A stretch of DNA of 64,000 nt, taken from the NCBI RefSeq assembly GCF_002871915.2, contig NZ_CP126958.1, positions 1,364,001 to 1,428,000 on the forward strand. Reading direction: 5' to 3'. Source of the DNA: Aerococcus loyolae. Lineage in GTDB: Bacteria; Bacillota; Bacilli; Lactobacillales; Aerococcaceae. Below the pieces are notes generated by a model. It worked only from the letters and a program-made list of their open reading frames with translations, made no database searches and was not told the origin of the DNA. Within the stretch, counting starts at the first letter, position 1; each line of letters starts with the position of its first letter. Of the stretch, positions 9,659 through 17,514 are shown piece by piece. The position numbers and the translations under genes were made by a program.

Positions 9659-9687
9659 ATCATAGACTTTTATGAATGCATTTTCAA
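9659..9687 (-). promoter_or_regulatory. Promoter of the rpiR-nanE-PTS-nagA operon
   Basis: A -35 box TTGAAA (9682-9687) and a -10 box TATGAT (9659-9664) are separated by 17 bp. The cre site lies directly downstream. Confidence 0.75.
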
Positions 9688-9711
9688 TATTCAATTTAAA
9701 AAGTGGTTCTT

Positions 9712-9750
9712 CTTTCAAGTATTTGTATAATCTTTTAGACCACTTGAAAG
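9712..9750. promoter_or_regulatory. Inverted repeat upstream of the amino-sugar promoter
   Basis: CTTTCAAGT (9712-9720) and ACTTGAAAG (9742-9750) form perfect 9-bp arms about 25 bp upstream of the -35 box. It is a candidate operator for the RpiR regulator; no binding data are implied. Confidence 0.45.
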
Positions 9751-9764
9751 TAAAATTAGTTAGT

Positions 9765-9793
9765 AAAAAAGCCCTCGCCAAAAAGCAAGGGCT
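9765..9793 (-). terminator. Terminator of the tyrosine phosphatase gene
   Basis: A GC-rich stem (AGCCCTTGC pairing with GCGAGGGCT) is followed by six T on the minus strand, 30 bp after the stop of the phosphatase gene. Confidence 0.8.
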
Positions 9794-9823
9794 AAATGAG
9801 AGTCAGACCGGTTTATTTTTTAA

Positions 9824-10540
9824 TCAATCCAGCAAATTCTTTAAGGCTTCAATTTCCTGGTTTTGGTAGCCTAGGTGACGGAAATAATTCTCAATTGAAG
9901 TATACTTAGCCATAAAATCACGGTCAAAATTTTCCATGATTTCTGGATAAGATTGGTTAATATTTTGTATGTGACCTTCCTTAATAATCCTAGGGTCATG
10001 CTTGATATAGGCATAGGAGACTTGGTAATCGGCAACAATATCTACCAAAGGGAGTCCAGCCGCCTTATAAATCAAATAAGTAATCACCCCAGTCCGGTCC
10101 TTCCCAGCACTGCAATGGATGACCGTCCCCCAATTCTTGGCCTTATTGCTCAATAACTGGTCAAAAACAGCTTTAATGGCCGAGTAGCTATCACAATATT
10201 CCAAATAGCGAATGGCCATAAAATAAGGATCATCACTTTCTTTGGCCAGTTGGGCTGAGCGTCCGACATCCTGGCTTCCACTCAAGTTAATATTTTGATA
10301 AGCCTTGAGAAGATTTCGATAGGGATTAGGCTGTTTTTCGGTTTCCTTGGGGGCCCGTAAGTCAATAATAGCTTGAACATTTAAGTCTTTTAGCCGATTG
10401 AAGTCAGCCTCATCAACACCAAAGAGCATAGAAGACCGGAAAAACTTACCCCGGGGAAGCCATTGGCCCGATTCTTTATAATAGCCACCAATATCACGAA
10501 AATTACAAATTTCATTGAAGGGATAACGCAAAATATCCAC
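9824..10540 (-). CDS. Protein-tyrosine phosphatase (Y_phosphatase3 family)
   Basis: A 238-residue cytoplasmic phosphatase. The N-terminal FNEICNFRDIGGY and the P-loop HCSAGKDRTG (Cys143, Arg149) define the family that includes bacterial tyrosine/serine and phosphoinositide phosphatases such as LipA of Listeria. Asp residues in the VVADYQVSYAY helix follow. The start codon is GTG with AGAGGAAAGG upstream. It is monocistronic, between a terminator and a divergent gene. The physiological substrate cannot be read from the sequence. Confidence 0.85.
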   Translation of the reverse strand: MDILRYPFNEICNFRDIGGYYKESGQWLPRGKFFRSSMLFGVDEADFNRLKDLNVQAIIDLRAPKETEKQPNPYRNLLKAYQNINLSGSQDVGRSAQLAKESDDPYFMAIRYLEYCDSYSAIKAVFDQLLSNKAKNWGTVIHCSAGKDRTGVITYLIYKAAGLPLVDIVADYQVSYAYIKHDPRIIKEGHIQNINQSYPEIMENFDRDFMAKYTSIENYFRHLGYQNQEIEALKNLLD

Positions 10541-10616
10541 CCTTTCCTCTCGATTAGATCATTTCTCTACCTTTAAAATAGCACAAAAATGCTGGCTGAA
10601 GTAGTACACAGTCCCT

Positions 10617-10643
10617 ATGAGACATTATTCAGCTTTTGTCTCA
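10617..10643. promoter_or_regulatory. Operator-like inverted repeat upstream of the FAD enzyme
   Basis: TGAGACA (10618-10624) and TGTCTCA (10637-10643) are perfect inverted repeats 12 bp apart. The nonamer ATGAGACAT recurs, near-palindromic, upstream of the TetR gene at 12471. This suggests that the TetR protein acts at both places. A -10-like TATAAT lies at 10715-10720. Confidence 0.55.
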
Positions 10644-10751
10644 AGATTAGACATTTTCAGAATTATGAATCTTTTCCTTATTTTACTTTATATTATCATA
10701 AGTTTTGTAGACAATATAATGAAAAATACGAATAGATTGGGAGGATTTAAC

Positions 10752-12266
10752 ATGGATACTAACTTGAAAATCGCTAAAGAGTTAGATTGTGACGTGTTGG
10801 TTGTAGGAGCTGGTAATGCAGGTATGCAAGCAGCAGCTGCAGCAGCTGAATCTGGTAGCAAAACAATTCTGATTGAAAAAGAAGAAAATGAGAATATGTT
10901 ACGCTTATCTGTTGCGGCTGTTGGTTCCAAATCGCAAAAAAGAGCTGGTAATTATATTGACAAACATGATTTAGTCAATTACATGACTGCTTTTGCTCAA
11001 GGTCGAGTGGATCAAAAACTCATTTATACCTGGGCCAACCACTCTGCTGAAACTGTAGACTGGACAGAAGAACAAGTCTTAAAGCCCAATGGACTGAGCT
11101 GGCGGTCGGAACCCGATGCTTTTAATAGAAATTTACGCTACCAAGCTTGGCCAACTCAAAATGATCCAGAGCTTGATAATAACAAGGGAAAACTATCTCC
11201 CTATACTCCATTTTTCATCGAAAAATTAAAAGACCTCGGTGTTGATATTCATTTCAAGTTAGCTATGAAATCTATCAATAAAGAAGATGGAAAAGTTACT
11301 GGAATCATCGCTTACGACCTTGAAAATGAGATTTACCTCAAAATCAATGCTAAAAAAGGAACCATCCTGTGTACGGGAGGATATTCTGCTAATACTGAAC
11401 TCTTGGAAAAATGGAATCCCCTCTCTCTCAAGAAAAATGTTACCAATGATTCCCCTAGGGCCAATGGTGATGGTATTGTCGAAGCCATAAAAGTTGGTGG
11501 ATGGAAGGATGAAGAACCCGCTCAACTGGTCTTTGATAGAGGCATGTATAAGCCTGGAGAAGATGCAACTGAGATCTATAAAGAGTCAGAAGAATTCGGA
11601 GATTGGCTCTGGCTGGGCAGTCAACCCTTCTTAAAGGTAAACAAAAATGGGGAAAGATTTGCTAACGAATCCTCTCCTTATGAGTATATCTTGAATGCTG
11701 CAGCCTACGAACCGGACTATGCCTATGCAATGATCTTTGACGCTAATTATGGAGATGACGCTTTAGAAAATCATATGGTGGGCTGTGCACGTATTGGATT
11801 CCCAGGATATATGCAGAGCAAAGAAGCCTTAATCGAAAACACTGAAAAGTATATCGATAAAGGATTTATTCAAGTTGCAGATAGCTTAGAAGAACTTGCT
11901 GAAAAACTACAAATGCCAAAAGATAGGCTGATCCAAACCGTTGAACGTTATAATGAATGTTGCGAAAAAGGCGTCGATGAAGATTTTGGCAAGGAAAAAA
12001 TGAGACTTCACCCTGTAAAACAAGGACCATACTATGGCGTTTATTTAGCTGGTAGAAATCTTTGCACCTTGGATGGTTTAAGGATTGACACCAATATGCA
12101 GGTTATTGATAAAAATTACAATCCAATCCCTGGCCTCTATGCAGCTGGTAATGACTCTGGTGGATTCTTCTGCGGATCCTATAGTGAAAGATTACCAGGA
12201 CTAGCTGCCAGTCGAGCTCAAACCTTTGGGAGACTTGCTGGAAAACACGCCGCTCAACAAGACTAA
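10752..12266 (+). CDS. FAD-dependent fumarate reductase/urocanate reductase-like oxidoreductase
   Basis: A 504-residue flavoprotein of the FAD-binding-2 (fumarate reductase/KSTD) family. It has the dinucleotide motif VVGAGNAG at 18-24, the ILCTGGYSAN motif mid-protein, and a C-terminal AAGNDSGGFFCGSY...AASRAQTFGRLAG segment that closes the FAD site. There is no heme or FMN-binding domain and no secretion signal after the chosen start. The ATG at 10752 follows GGGAGG; the open frame runs 45 codons further upstream but across the promoter. The substrate is uncertain (fumarate, urocanate or another enoate). Probably controlled by the downstream TetR regulator. Confidence 0.8.
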   Translation: MDTNLKIAKELDCDVLVVGAGNAGMQAAAAAAESGSKTILIEKEENENMLRLSVAAVGSKSQKRAGNYIDKHDLVNYMTAFAQGRVDQKLIYTWANHSAETVDWTEEQVLKPNGLSWRSEPDAFNRNLRYQAWPTQNDPELDNNKGKLSPYTPFFIEKLKDLGVDIHFKLAMKSINKEDGKVTGIIAYDLENEIYLKINAKKGTILCTGGYSANTELLEKWNPLSLKKNVTNDSPRANGDGIVEAIKVGGWKDEEPAQLVFDRGMYKPGEDATEIYKESEEFGDWLWLGSQPFLKVNKNGERFANESSPYEYILNAAAYEPDYAYAMIFDANYGDDALENHMVGCARIGFPGYMQSKEALIENTEKYIDKGFIQVADSLEELAEKLQMPKDRLIQTVERYNECCEKGVDEDFGKEKMRLHPVKQGPYYGVYLAGRNLCTLDGLRIDTNMQVIDKNYNPIPGLYAAGNDSGGFFCGSYSERLPGLAASRAQTFGRLAGKHAAQQD

Positions 12267-12350
12267 GCTGTTTTGTTAAAGCAATATTTTTACAGCATTT
12301 GCTGAATTCTTGATTTTCAGCATTTAAAAATTCGATAAACTTTTCTATTC

Positions 12351-12385
12351 AAAAGACCTCCGCCTAGACTAGACGGAGGTCTTTT
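12351..12385 (+). terminator. Terminator of the FAD oxidoreductase gene
   Basis: A 12-bp perfect stem (AAAAGACCTCCG with CGGAGGTCTTTT) is followed by T-rich sequence. Confidence 0.85.
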
Positions 12386-12396
12386 ATTGTTTGTGA

Positions 12397-12410
12397 TGTA
12401 AGCGCTTCTT
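12397..12410 (+). promoter_or_regulatory. Weak cre-like site upstream of tetR
   Basis: TGTAAGCGCTTCTT matches 8 of the 11 constrained cre positions and lies upstream of an extended -10 (TGCTAAAAT, 12431-12439). It is only suggestive of CcpA control. Confidence 0.3.
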
Positions 12411-12470
12411 TTATTTACAGCCTATTCATATGCTAAAATAGACTATAATAAAATAATCACAAAGTTGCCA

Positions 12471-12489
12471 ATGTCTCATTATGAGATAT
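12471..12489. promoter_or_regulatory. TetR operator-like palindrome
   Basis: ATGTCTCAT-T-ATGAGATAT is a 19-bp palindrome with 8 of 9 arm positions matching, located 33 bp before the TetR start. Its left arm equals the reverse complement of the half-site upstream of the FAD gene, consistent with autoregulation. Confidence 0.6.
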
Positions 12490-12521
12490 TTCACCTTTCT
12501 TGTCGCAAGGGGATAAATTAG

Positions 12522-13064
12522 ATGAATACAAAAATTATTATCTTTTTAGCTTTAGAAAAGTTATTAAAGAGCAAGCCATTTGAGAAAATCACTGTCATTG
12601 AAATTGCCCAAGCAGCTCATATTTCCCGAGCCACCTTCTACCGTCACTTTGAGGACAAATTTGATCTGGCCAATTGGTACTACCGGCAAAAGGCTGAAGA
12701 GGTCTTCCAAGATACTAGTCAAGATTCCCCCTGGTACATTTTCTATGGCCTATCCCTATTCATGGGCCAAGAAGATGCTACCTTTATGCAGGTCATGTTA
12801 AATGAACGCGGACAAAACTCTTTCTTTGATTTCGTCTCTGATATCTTTTATGACTACTGGCTGGACCGCTATCAAAAAAATGTTCAACGTTCCAGTACTG
12901 TAAAAGAACGCTTTGCTTTAGCCATTTGGTCTCGGGGCGGAGCCAGCGTCTGGCAATACCGCTTAAATACACAAAAGCGCCTGGAAGCCAAAGAAATGGC
13001 TGACTTGTTTGAATTCTCCATGCCAGATTTTCTCAAAGCAAGCGAAAAAACAAGCAGCGATTAA
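12522..13064 (+). CDS. TetR/AcrR-family transcriptional regulator
   Basis: A 180-residue regulator with the TetR DNA-binding domain at about 1-55; KITVIEIAQAAHISRATFYRHFEDK is the diagnostic helix-turn-helix. The C-terminal part is the variable helical ligand domain and resembles the dihydroxyacetone kinase regulator-like subgroup in size and composition. It lies 255 bp downstream of the FAD oxidoreductase on the same strand but behind a terminator, so it has its own promoter. Shared palindromes at both promoters suggest that it controls itself and the oxidoreductase. The ligand is unknown. Confidence 0.85.
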   Translation: MNTKIIIFLALEKLLKSKPFEKITVIEIAQAAHISRATFYRHFEDKFDLANWYYRQKAEEVFQDTSQDSPWYIFYGLSLFMGQEDATFMQVMLNERGQNSFFDFVSDIFYDYWLDRYQKNVQRSSTVKERFALAIWSRGGASVWQYRLNTQKRLEAKEMADLFEFSMPDFLKASEKTSSD

Positions 13065-13091
13065 TAGTAAAAAATCGCTGCTTGTGCCTTT
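13051..13091 (+). terminator. Terminator overlapping the end of tetR
   Basis: CAAGCAGCGATT pairs with AATCGCTGCTTG and is followed by a T run. The stem covers the last codons and stop of the TetR gene and abuts the convergent LysM gene. Confidence 0.75.
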
Positions 13092-13994
13092 TTAATTAGT
13101 CTGAATCTCCGTTAACAAAGCATAATAAACTTGGCAGGCCTGGTTGCCCTCATCATAAATCAGGTCAAAGGCCTGGTAGCGGTAAAGTCCTTGAAGAATT
13201 TGCTGGTAAAAAAGCGGATGTCTCGAGATTAACTGGTAGACTTCTGCTTCATCAAGTGGCTGGGCCAGGTCATTCAAACGGAGCGCTAGTTCAGTTACTA
13301 CTCGTCCATCTGGCTCTTGGTAGCTATAAATCAAGGATTGGTCACTCAAGGCCCGGATTAAAAAGCTATGCTTGTGGTCTAGGGCCTTTAAATTGGCGAG
13401 ACCGTAGTGATCACGTTCCCTGTTGACTAAGTCTAAAAACACTTTATCGCTCATGACACTCTCGCTTTCCTTAGGCTGCTTAGCTGATCTTGTTGGTTTT
13501 TCCCCATCGTCCGGCTGACTACCTTGCTGCCTATTCTGCCGGGCTTGGACTCCTTGGTCGAGTAAACGCACCTGGGGCTCGGGAGCCGGCTCTTGGTCTG
13601 AACTAGCCTTTTCATCATTACTTTTTGAATCTTCAACTTTTTCTTGGTCAGTTCTGCCCTTGCCCGGCCATAAGTTCTTCAAGATCGTTCCCGTATTTAG
13701 ACGGTCCTCATATTCTAAATCATTCTCATCAATTAATTGCATGACATCTTTCTTAGCCGCCTGAGCCAATTGGGACAGGGTGTCGCCCCACTGGCTGACA
13801 TAAACCTTAAGTCCGTAACGCTGTTGGCGCTTCATTTCTTTTTGAATGTCAGCCACCGTCTTTTCTTTAAAAGGCTCTTTTAACATGGCTTCCATGGCTC
13901 GGTCTTGAACCTTGGCTACCTTTTCTGTATGGCTTTTCTTATTGCCAACTTTTTTATTGCCTTTACTAGTCTTTTTCTTATCTGCTGGGGTCAT
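13092..13994 (-). CDS. LysM protein with a degenerate CAP-like C-terminus
   Basis: A 300-residue protein. Residues 1-50 are Lys-rich. A LysM-like module lies at about 62-107 (YVSQWGDTLSQLAQAAK then LIDENDLEYEDRLNTGTIL). A charged Glu/Gln/Ser-rich linker spans about 110-180. The C-terminal part begins LVNRERDHYGLANLKALD, which resembles the opening of the CAP domain in the neighbour at 14080 (LVNAERQSLGLTSL), but the rest lacks the CAP His/Glu residues. No signal peptide or membrane helix is visible, which is unusual for LysM. RBS AAGGAGG. Function unknown; it may be a wall-associated or cytoplasmic paralogue of its neighbour. Confidence 0.65.
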   Translation of the reverse strand: MTPADKKKTSKGNKKVGNKKSHTEKVAKVQDRAMEAMLKEPFKEKTVADIQKEMKRQQRYGLKVYVSQWGDTLSQLAQAAKKDVMQLIDENDLEYEDRLNTGTILKNLWPGKGRTDQEKVEDSKSNDEKASSDQEPAPEPQVRLLDQGVQARQNRQQGSQPDDGEKPTRSAKQPKESESVMSDKVFLDLVNRERDHYGLANLKALDHKHSFLIRALSDQSLIYSYQEPDGRVVTELALRLNDLAQPLDEAEVYQLISRHPLFYQQILQGLYRYQAFDLIYDEGNQACQVYYALLTEIQTN

Positions 13995-14079
13995 AATAAT
14001 AAGGCCTCCTTGATTAGCTGATGTCGACCTTATTATATAAGAAATTTACTTTTTTCACTGGAAAAAGCCTTATCAGCTA

Positions 14080-15402
14080 CTATTGACCCAGAATTTGGGC
14101 TGAATAAACCAGGATATAGTCGCCATCCTTCACAAATTCTAGACCAATAGCTTGTGAATTGAATCCAGGATCAATCATATTTTCATAGTGACCTGGACTA
14201 GCCTTCCAATTATCGAATAAATCCTGGGCAATGGCTTGGGGACTCGTTCCAGGCTTGGCATAACTTTGTTGAATATTTTCGCCAACATAGTTTCCAGCAC
14301 CCTCAAATCCGCTAGCAGTATTAAAGGCTTGGCCATTGGGACGGGTATGGGAAAAGACATCAATAATTTCCTTAGTCCGGATATCGGAAGCCGCTTGATA
14401 AGCATTACCATAAGAGAGACTAGTTAAGCCCAAACTTTGCCGTTCAGCATTAACTAAATCATGAAAATGAGCTACTACTTCCTCTTCTACGCTTACTCCT
14501 TGGTTAACTTCTGGCTGACTTGTCGAAGTCTGGTCAGCGACTGGTTGATTGTCGCTAGGCTTTTCAGAAGTAAACTGGTCGGTTTGACTTTGACTAGATG
14601 GGCCTTGCTTTTGGTCAGTCTTTGCGTCTTTTTGAGGGTTCTCGGGTCGCTGATTAGCTTGTGGTTGTGGGTGATTCTGGTCTTTTTTATCCTGGCCCTT
14701 ATGGTTATCGTCATCCCAGTCTTCATCAAAGTGGTCATCTAGGTCGTCATCATGACCTTGTCCATCATCATCTAGATCGTCATTGTCATCATGGTCATCA
14801 TCAAAATGATCATCATCGTCGTTGTCGTAATCATCATCATAGTCATGTTCATAGTCTAAAACCGCTGCATTTAAGCCGTCGATCAAGTATTCATACTCAA
14901 TAGCGCCATGTTCAAATTCAACTTCATAGACTAAGCGCTCATTTTCTTCATCCACTTCAATTTCTAAGTCTTGAATTTGATCCTCTGCTAAACCGCTATG
15001 AGCTAGGGAAGCTTCCAGAGCAGCAGATCCATCGGTCGCTCGGGCTTGGTAATTTTCCTGGTTAACTTCTTCATAGTCATCATCATCAACTTCTACTTGG
15101 TATTGGGGACTTACCGCATTACTTTCCTGATAAGCAGCGGGAGTTGGAGTTGCATTCTGACTTGGCGAAAGATAGTAAATATCATCATAGTCATCGTCCC
15201 AGTCATCATCATAATCATCGTAGTCGAAGTCATCATCGTCATAGTCATCAAAGTCATCGTAATCATCATAATCGTCATAATCATAGTCTTCATAAATATC
15301 ATCATAGTCATCATATTCATCGGCCTTAACTGGGTCACTCAGGCCAAAAACCCCTAGACCTACCGCACTTAATCCTAATAATAATTTCTTGTTAAATTCC
15401 AT
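14080..15402 (-). CDS. Secreted Asp/Tyr-rich PepSY-CAP domain protein
   Basis: A 440-residue exported protein. Residues 1-27 form a signal peptide ending PVKA. Residues 28-77 are almost entirely Asp and Tyr with a DDDWDDD motif. About 110-190 resembles a PepSY domain (ALEASLAHSGL, YEVEFEHGAIEYEYLIDGLNAAVLD). A second acidic stretch (190-245) and a Gln/Pro/Lys linker follow. The C-terminal 130 residues are a CAP/SCP domain (LVNAERQSLGL, FSHTRPNGQAF, GENIQ, GHYENMIDPGFNSQAIG). The acidic tracts may bind calcium; that is inference. No sortase motif is seen. It is divergent from sigI, and the coding DNA is a GAT/GAC microsatellite in the acidic parts. Confidence 0.82.
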   Translation of the reverse strand: MEFNKKLLLGLSAVGLGVFGLSDPVKADEYDDYDDIYEDYDYDDYDDYDDFDDYDDDDFDYDDYDDDWDDDYDDIYYLSPSQNATPTPAAYQESNAVSPQYQVEVDDDDYEEVNQENYQARATDGSAALEASLAHSGLAEDQIQDLEIEVDEENERLVYEVEFEHGAIEYEYLIDGLNAAVLDYEHDYDDDYDNDDDDHFDDDHDDNDDLDDDGQGHDDDLDDHFDEDWDDDNHKGQDKKDQNHPQPQANQRPENPQKDAKTDQKQGPSSQSQTDQFTSEKPSDNQPVADQTSTSQPEVNQGVSVEEEVVAHFHDLVNAERQSLGLTSLSYGNAYQAASDIRTKEIIDVFSHTRPNGQAFNTASGFEGAGNYVGENIQQSYAKPGTSPQAIAQDLFDNWKASPGHYENMIDPGFNSQAIGLEFVKDGDYILVYSAQILGQ

Positions 15403-15438
15403 TCTAATACTTCCTTTCTCACTTCCGTATTTTTGAAA

Positions 15439-15478
15439 TAGTGATTAGCTGATTTTCATTCCTTTGCAGCTATCACTA
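15439..15478 (-). promoter_or_regulatory. Hairpin in the 5' leader of the CAP gene
   Basis: TAGTGATTAGCTG and CAGCTATCACTA form a 12-bp stem with one bulge and a 16-base loop. It lies about 35 bp before the CAP start and may affect translation or stability. The remaining divergent spacer up to 15749 holds a perfect CCCCTAGGGG palindrome (15562-15571) and AT-rich promoter-like sequence but no gene. Confidence 0.4.
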
Positions 15479-15749
15479 CTTAATACAAGGCTGGAGAAAT
15501 CTTTAGGGCCCTTTTTTGATTTATTTTTTAAAAAAGGCCTTTTATTTTGAAAAGTCGCCTCCCCTAGGGGTTAAAGCATACTTTTCCCAGCGTTTTTGCT
15601 ATAGTTAAAATGAATTTATTTTTTCATAAAGGAATTTTTAGGTTATATAGTCAATTTTTAATAAAATAGGCCCTAAAATCCATAATCGCTTTGTATTATC
15701 TAGTAGAGCAGCCCTCCTTAGATGAGTGGCTAATAAGGAGAGAAAAATT

Positions 15750-16379
15750 ATGGTGGATAAAGACCAGCGGGATGCCCTAATCAAGGAGCATTTCGGTTTT
15801 ATTATTAATACTGTTTCGGAAGTGACCGGACGCTACGTGGAAGTGGGTAATGACGATGCCTTCTCCGTAGCCCTCTTAGCCTTTGATGAGGCCATTGACC
15901 GCTATGATGAAGACCGCGGTCACTTCCTCGCCTTTTGCAAATTAGTGATAAAAAGTCGGGTGTTAACCCATTTAAAGCAAGAAAACCAGCAAGAAGCAGA
16001 TGAGTCACTAAATGATCTTCATGAACAAGGCTTTGACCCTAAGGATGATCGAGCGCAAAGTAATTTTGATATGAAGGCAGAAATCGAATCTTGGAAGGAA
16101 GATTTGGCAGACTTTTCCATCACTCTGGAGAAATTAGCCGACGAAGCCCCTAAACATCAAGACACCAGAGAACGGGCCATTAATATTTCTGAAGCCTCTA
16201 GTAAGAAAAGGGCCATTACTGACCACCTCTTTACTAAGAAGCGACTCCCCATTCGTAAAATGAGCCGCTTGTTCTCGGTAACTGAAAAAATAATTAAGGG
16301 AAGTAAGACCTTTATTATTTCGGTCATTATTATTTTCTTTAAAGAATACCAGCAGCTAATTGCCTGGATTAGGGGGTGA
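15750..16379 (+). CDS. sigI: SigI-family RNA polymerase sigma factor
   Basis: A 209-residue alternative sigma factor. The ATG at 15750 is preceded by AAGGAGA; a GTG eight codons upstream is less likely. Region 2 is recognisable (FIINTVSEVTGRYVEVGNDDAFSVALLAFDEAIDRYDEDRGHF followed by FCKLVIKSRVLTHLKQE), matching SigI rather than sigma-A or ECF factors. The C-terminal part holds a short helix-turn-helix-like SRLFSVTEKIIKGSKTF. It is followed four bases later by an RsgI-like gene, the standard SigI operon. In Bacillus SigI responds to heat or envelope stress and in clostridia to polysaccharides; the stimulus here is unknown. Confidence 0.83.
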   Translation: MVDKDQRDALIKEHFGFIINTVSEVTGRYVEVGNDDAFSVALLAFDEAIDRYDEDRGHFLAFCKLVIKSRVLTHLKQENQQEADESLNDLHEQGFDPKDDRAQSNFDMKAEIESWKEDLADFSITLEKLADEAPKHQDTRERAINISEASSKKRAITDHLFTKKRLPIRKMSRLFSVTEKIIKGSKTFIISVIIIFFKEYQQLIAWIRG

Positions 16380-16383
16380 AGAT

Positions 16384-17427
16384 ATGTACCAAGAAGTCGT
16401 TATTATCGAAGTGAAGGATGATTATAGTCTAGCCATGACCCGGACTGGTCAGGTCATCCGTATCAAAAATAAGGGCGTCATGCATGTAGGAGCAACCATT
16501 TATGTGACCCAGGAAGACCTCTTCCAGTCAGCAGCTACAGATAAGGTCGTCCCCATGCGTTCAAAAAGAAAAGTGTCGCCAAAGCCCTGGTGGAAGGCTT
16601 TGGCTTTAGCGGCAATGGCCCTTCTCCTAATTGGGACAGGAACTTGGGCTAGCCAATGGTTGCAACGAGAAAATGCCCTAGCTATCGGTCAAAATCCAAG
16701 TGTCCAAGTCACTACTAATCGTGACCAACAAGTCACCGGAGTCTATGACGCCAATGCCCAGCCTCATTCAGACAGTGAGCTCAAGGGCAAAGAGCTGGGG
16801 GAAGTCCTCGATGACCTACTAGAAAGTATCAAGTATCCTGAAAATGAAAATATCTTAATCGCCATGACTAAAACAGACGAAGAAAGTATGCGCAAAATTG
16901 AAGCAGCCATTAGCAAATACTTCCAAGATAGTGGCTATTCCGGCGACCTAATTTTCTTAAGAGGTGAAGCGAGTGAATTTAGCGCTGCTAAGGAAGCCGG
17001 CAGGTCCTATACCTCTTACTTAGTAGACCAATACCAGCTTGACATTTGGAAGAAGGACCAAAATGATGACTTATCTGACCAGGAAAAAGCTAGCCGTCTG
17101 AGTGGCCACGGCAGTTTCCGTTCGATAGAAAATCAAGAACAGGACGAGAAGGAAGATGAGGAGGAAAAGAAAGAGAAAAATCAGGAATCTTCCAATGACT
17201 CAAAAGCACAAAATCAGCAAAACAATCAGCAAGATCGAAGTGCGCCAGCCGGAAGCCAACCCCAAACCGCGCCAGAAAACTCCACACCTAGTCAAGCGCC
17301 CAGCCGTCCTGCACCCCAGCCAAGTCAACCTGTACCAGCTCAACCCGCTCCGCAGCCAAGTCAACCCCAAAGTCCACCAGTTCGCTATTATCCAAGTGAT
17401 GATGACGATGATTGGGATGATGATTAA
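16384..17427 (+). CDS. rsgI: RsgI-like membrane anti-sigma factor
   Basis: A 347-residue single-pass membrane protein. Residues 1-45 form the cytoplasmic RsgI N-terminal domain that binds SigI. A transmembrane helix lies at about 70-90. The extracellular RsgI middle domain shows AIGQNPSVQVTTNRDQQV and an NAQPHSDSELKGKELGEVLDDLL segment. A charged Glu/Lys/Gln linker, a Pro/Gln/Ser-rich stalk and a terminal DDDDDWDDD follow. No sensory carbohydrate-binding domain is present. The acidic terminal motif resembles the DDDWDDD tract of the secreted CAP protein encoded divergently. The ATG at 16384 has AGGGGGTGA upstream. Confidence 0.83.
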   Translation: MYQEVVIIEVKDDYSLAMTRTGQVIRIKNKGVMHVGATIYVTQEDLFQSAATDKVVPMRSKRKVSPKPWWKALALAAMALLLIGTGTWASQWLQRENALAIGQNPSVQVTTNRDQQVTGVYDANAQPHSDSELKGKELGEVLDDLLESIKYPENENILIAMTKTDEESMRKIEAAISKYFQDSGYSGDLIFLRGEASEFSAAKEAGRSYTSYLVDQYQLDIWKKDQNDDLSDQEKASRLSGHGSFRSIENQEQDEKEDEEEKKEKNQESSNDSKAQNQQNNQQDRSAPAGSQPQTAPENSTPSQAPSRPAPQPSQPVPAQPAPQPSQPQSPPVRYYPSDDDDDWDDD

Positions 17428-17462
17428 GCCGGTCTAACTGATATTAACCATAAAGCAAAACA

Positions 17463-17508
17463 AAGCCCTTACCGTTAGGAAGATTTTCCTAGCCGTAAGG
17501 GCTTTATT
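17463..17508. terminator. Bidirectional terminator between rsgI and deoC
   Basis: A strong stem (AAAGCCCTTACGGC-type arms at 17463-17475 and 17492-17505) lies between two convergent genes and is T-rich on both exits. Confidence 0.85.
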
Positions 17509-17514
17509 AATTTG

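Noticed and set aside
10617..10751. 45-codon N-terminal extension of the FAD oxidoreductase
   Set aside because: It would cross the operator and -10-like box, and a strong RBS precedes the ATG at 10752.
14780..15325. Possible CRISPR-like or tandem repeat array
   Set aside because: The repeats are short codon-scale GAT/GAC/TAT units inside a coding frame, not repeat-spacer units.
14661..15357. Several His/Ile-rich or Met/Thr-rich frames in or opposite the CAP gene
   Set aside because: They are shadows of the GAT/GAC repeat region; their composition is explained by the repeats.
15555..15580. CCCCTAGGGG palindrome as a SigI promoter element
   Set aside because: The SigI -35 (ACCCCC-like) and -10 (CGAA-like) spacing could not be satisfied on either strand, so no promoter was called.
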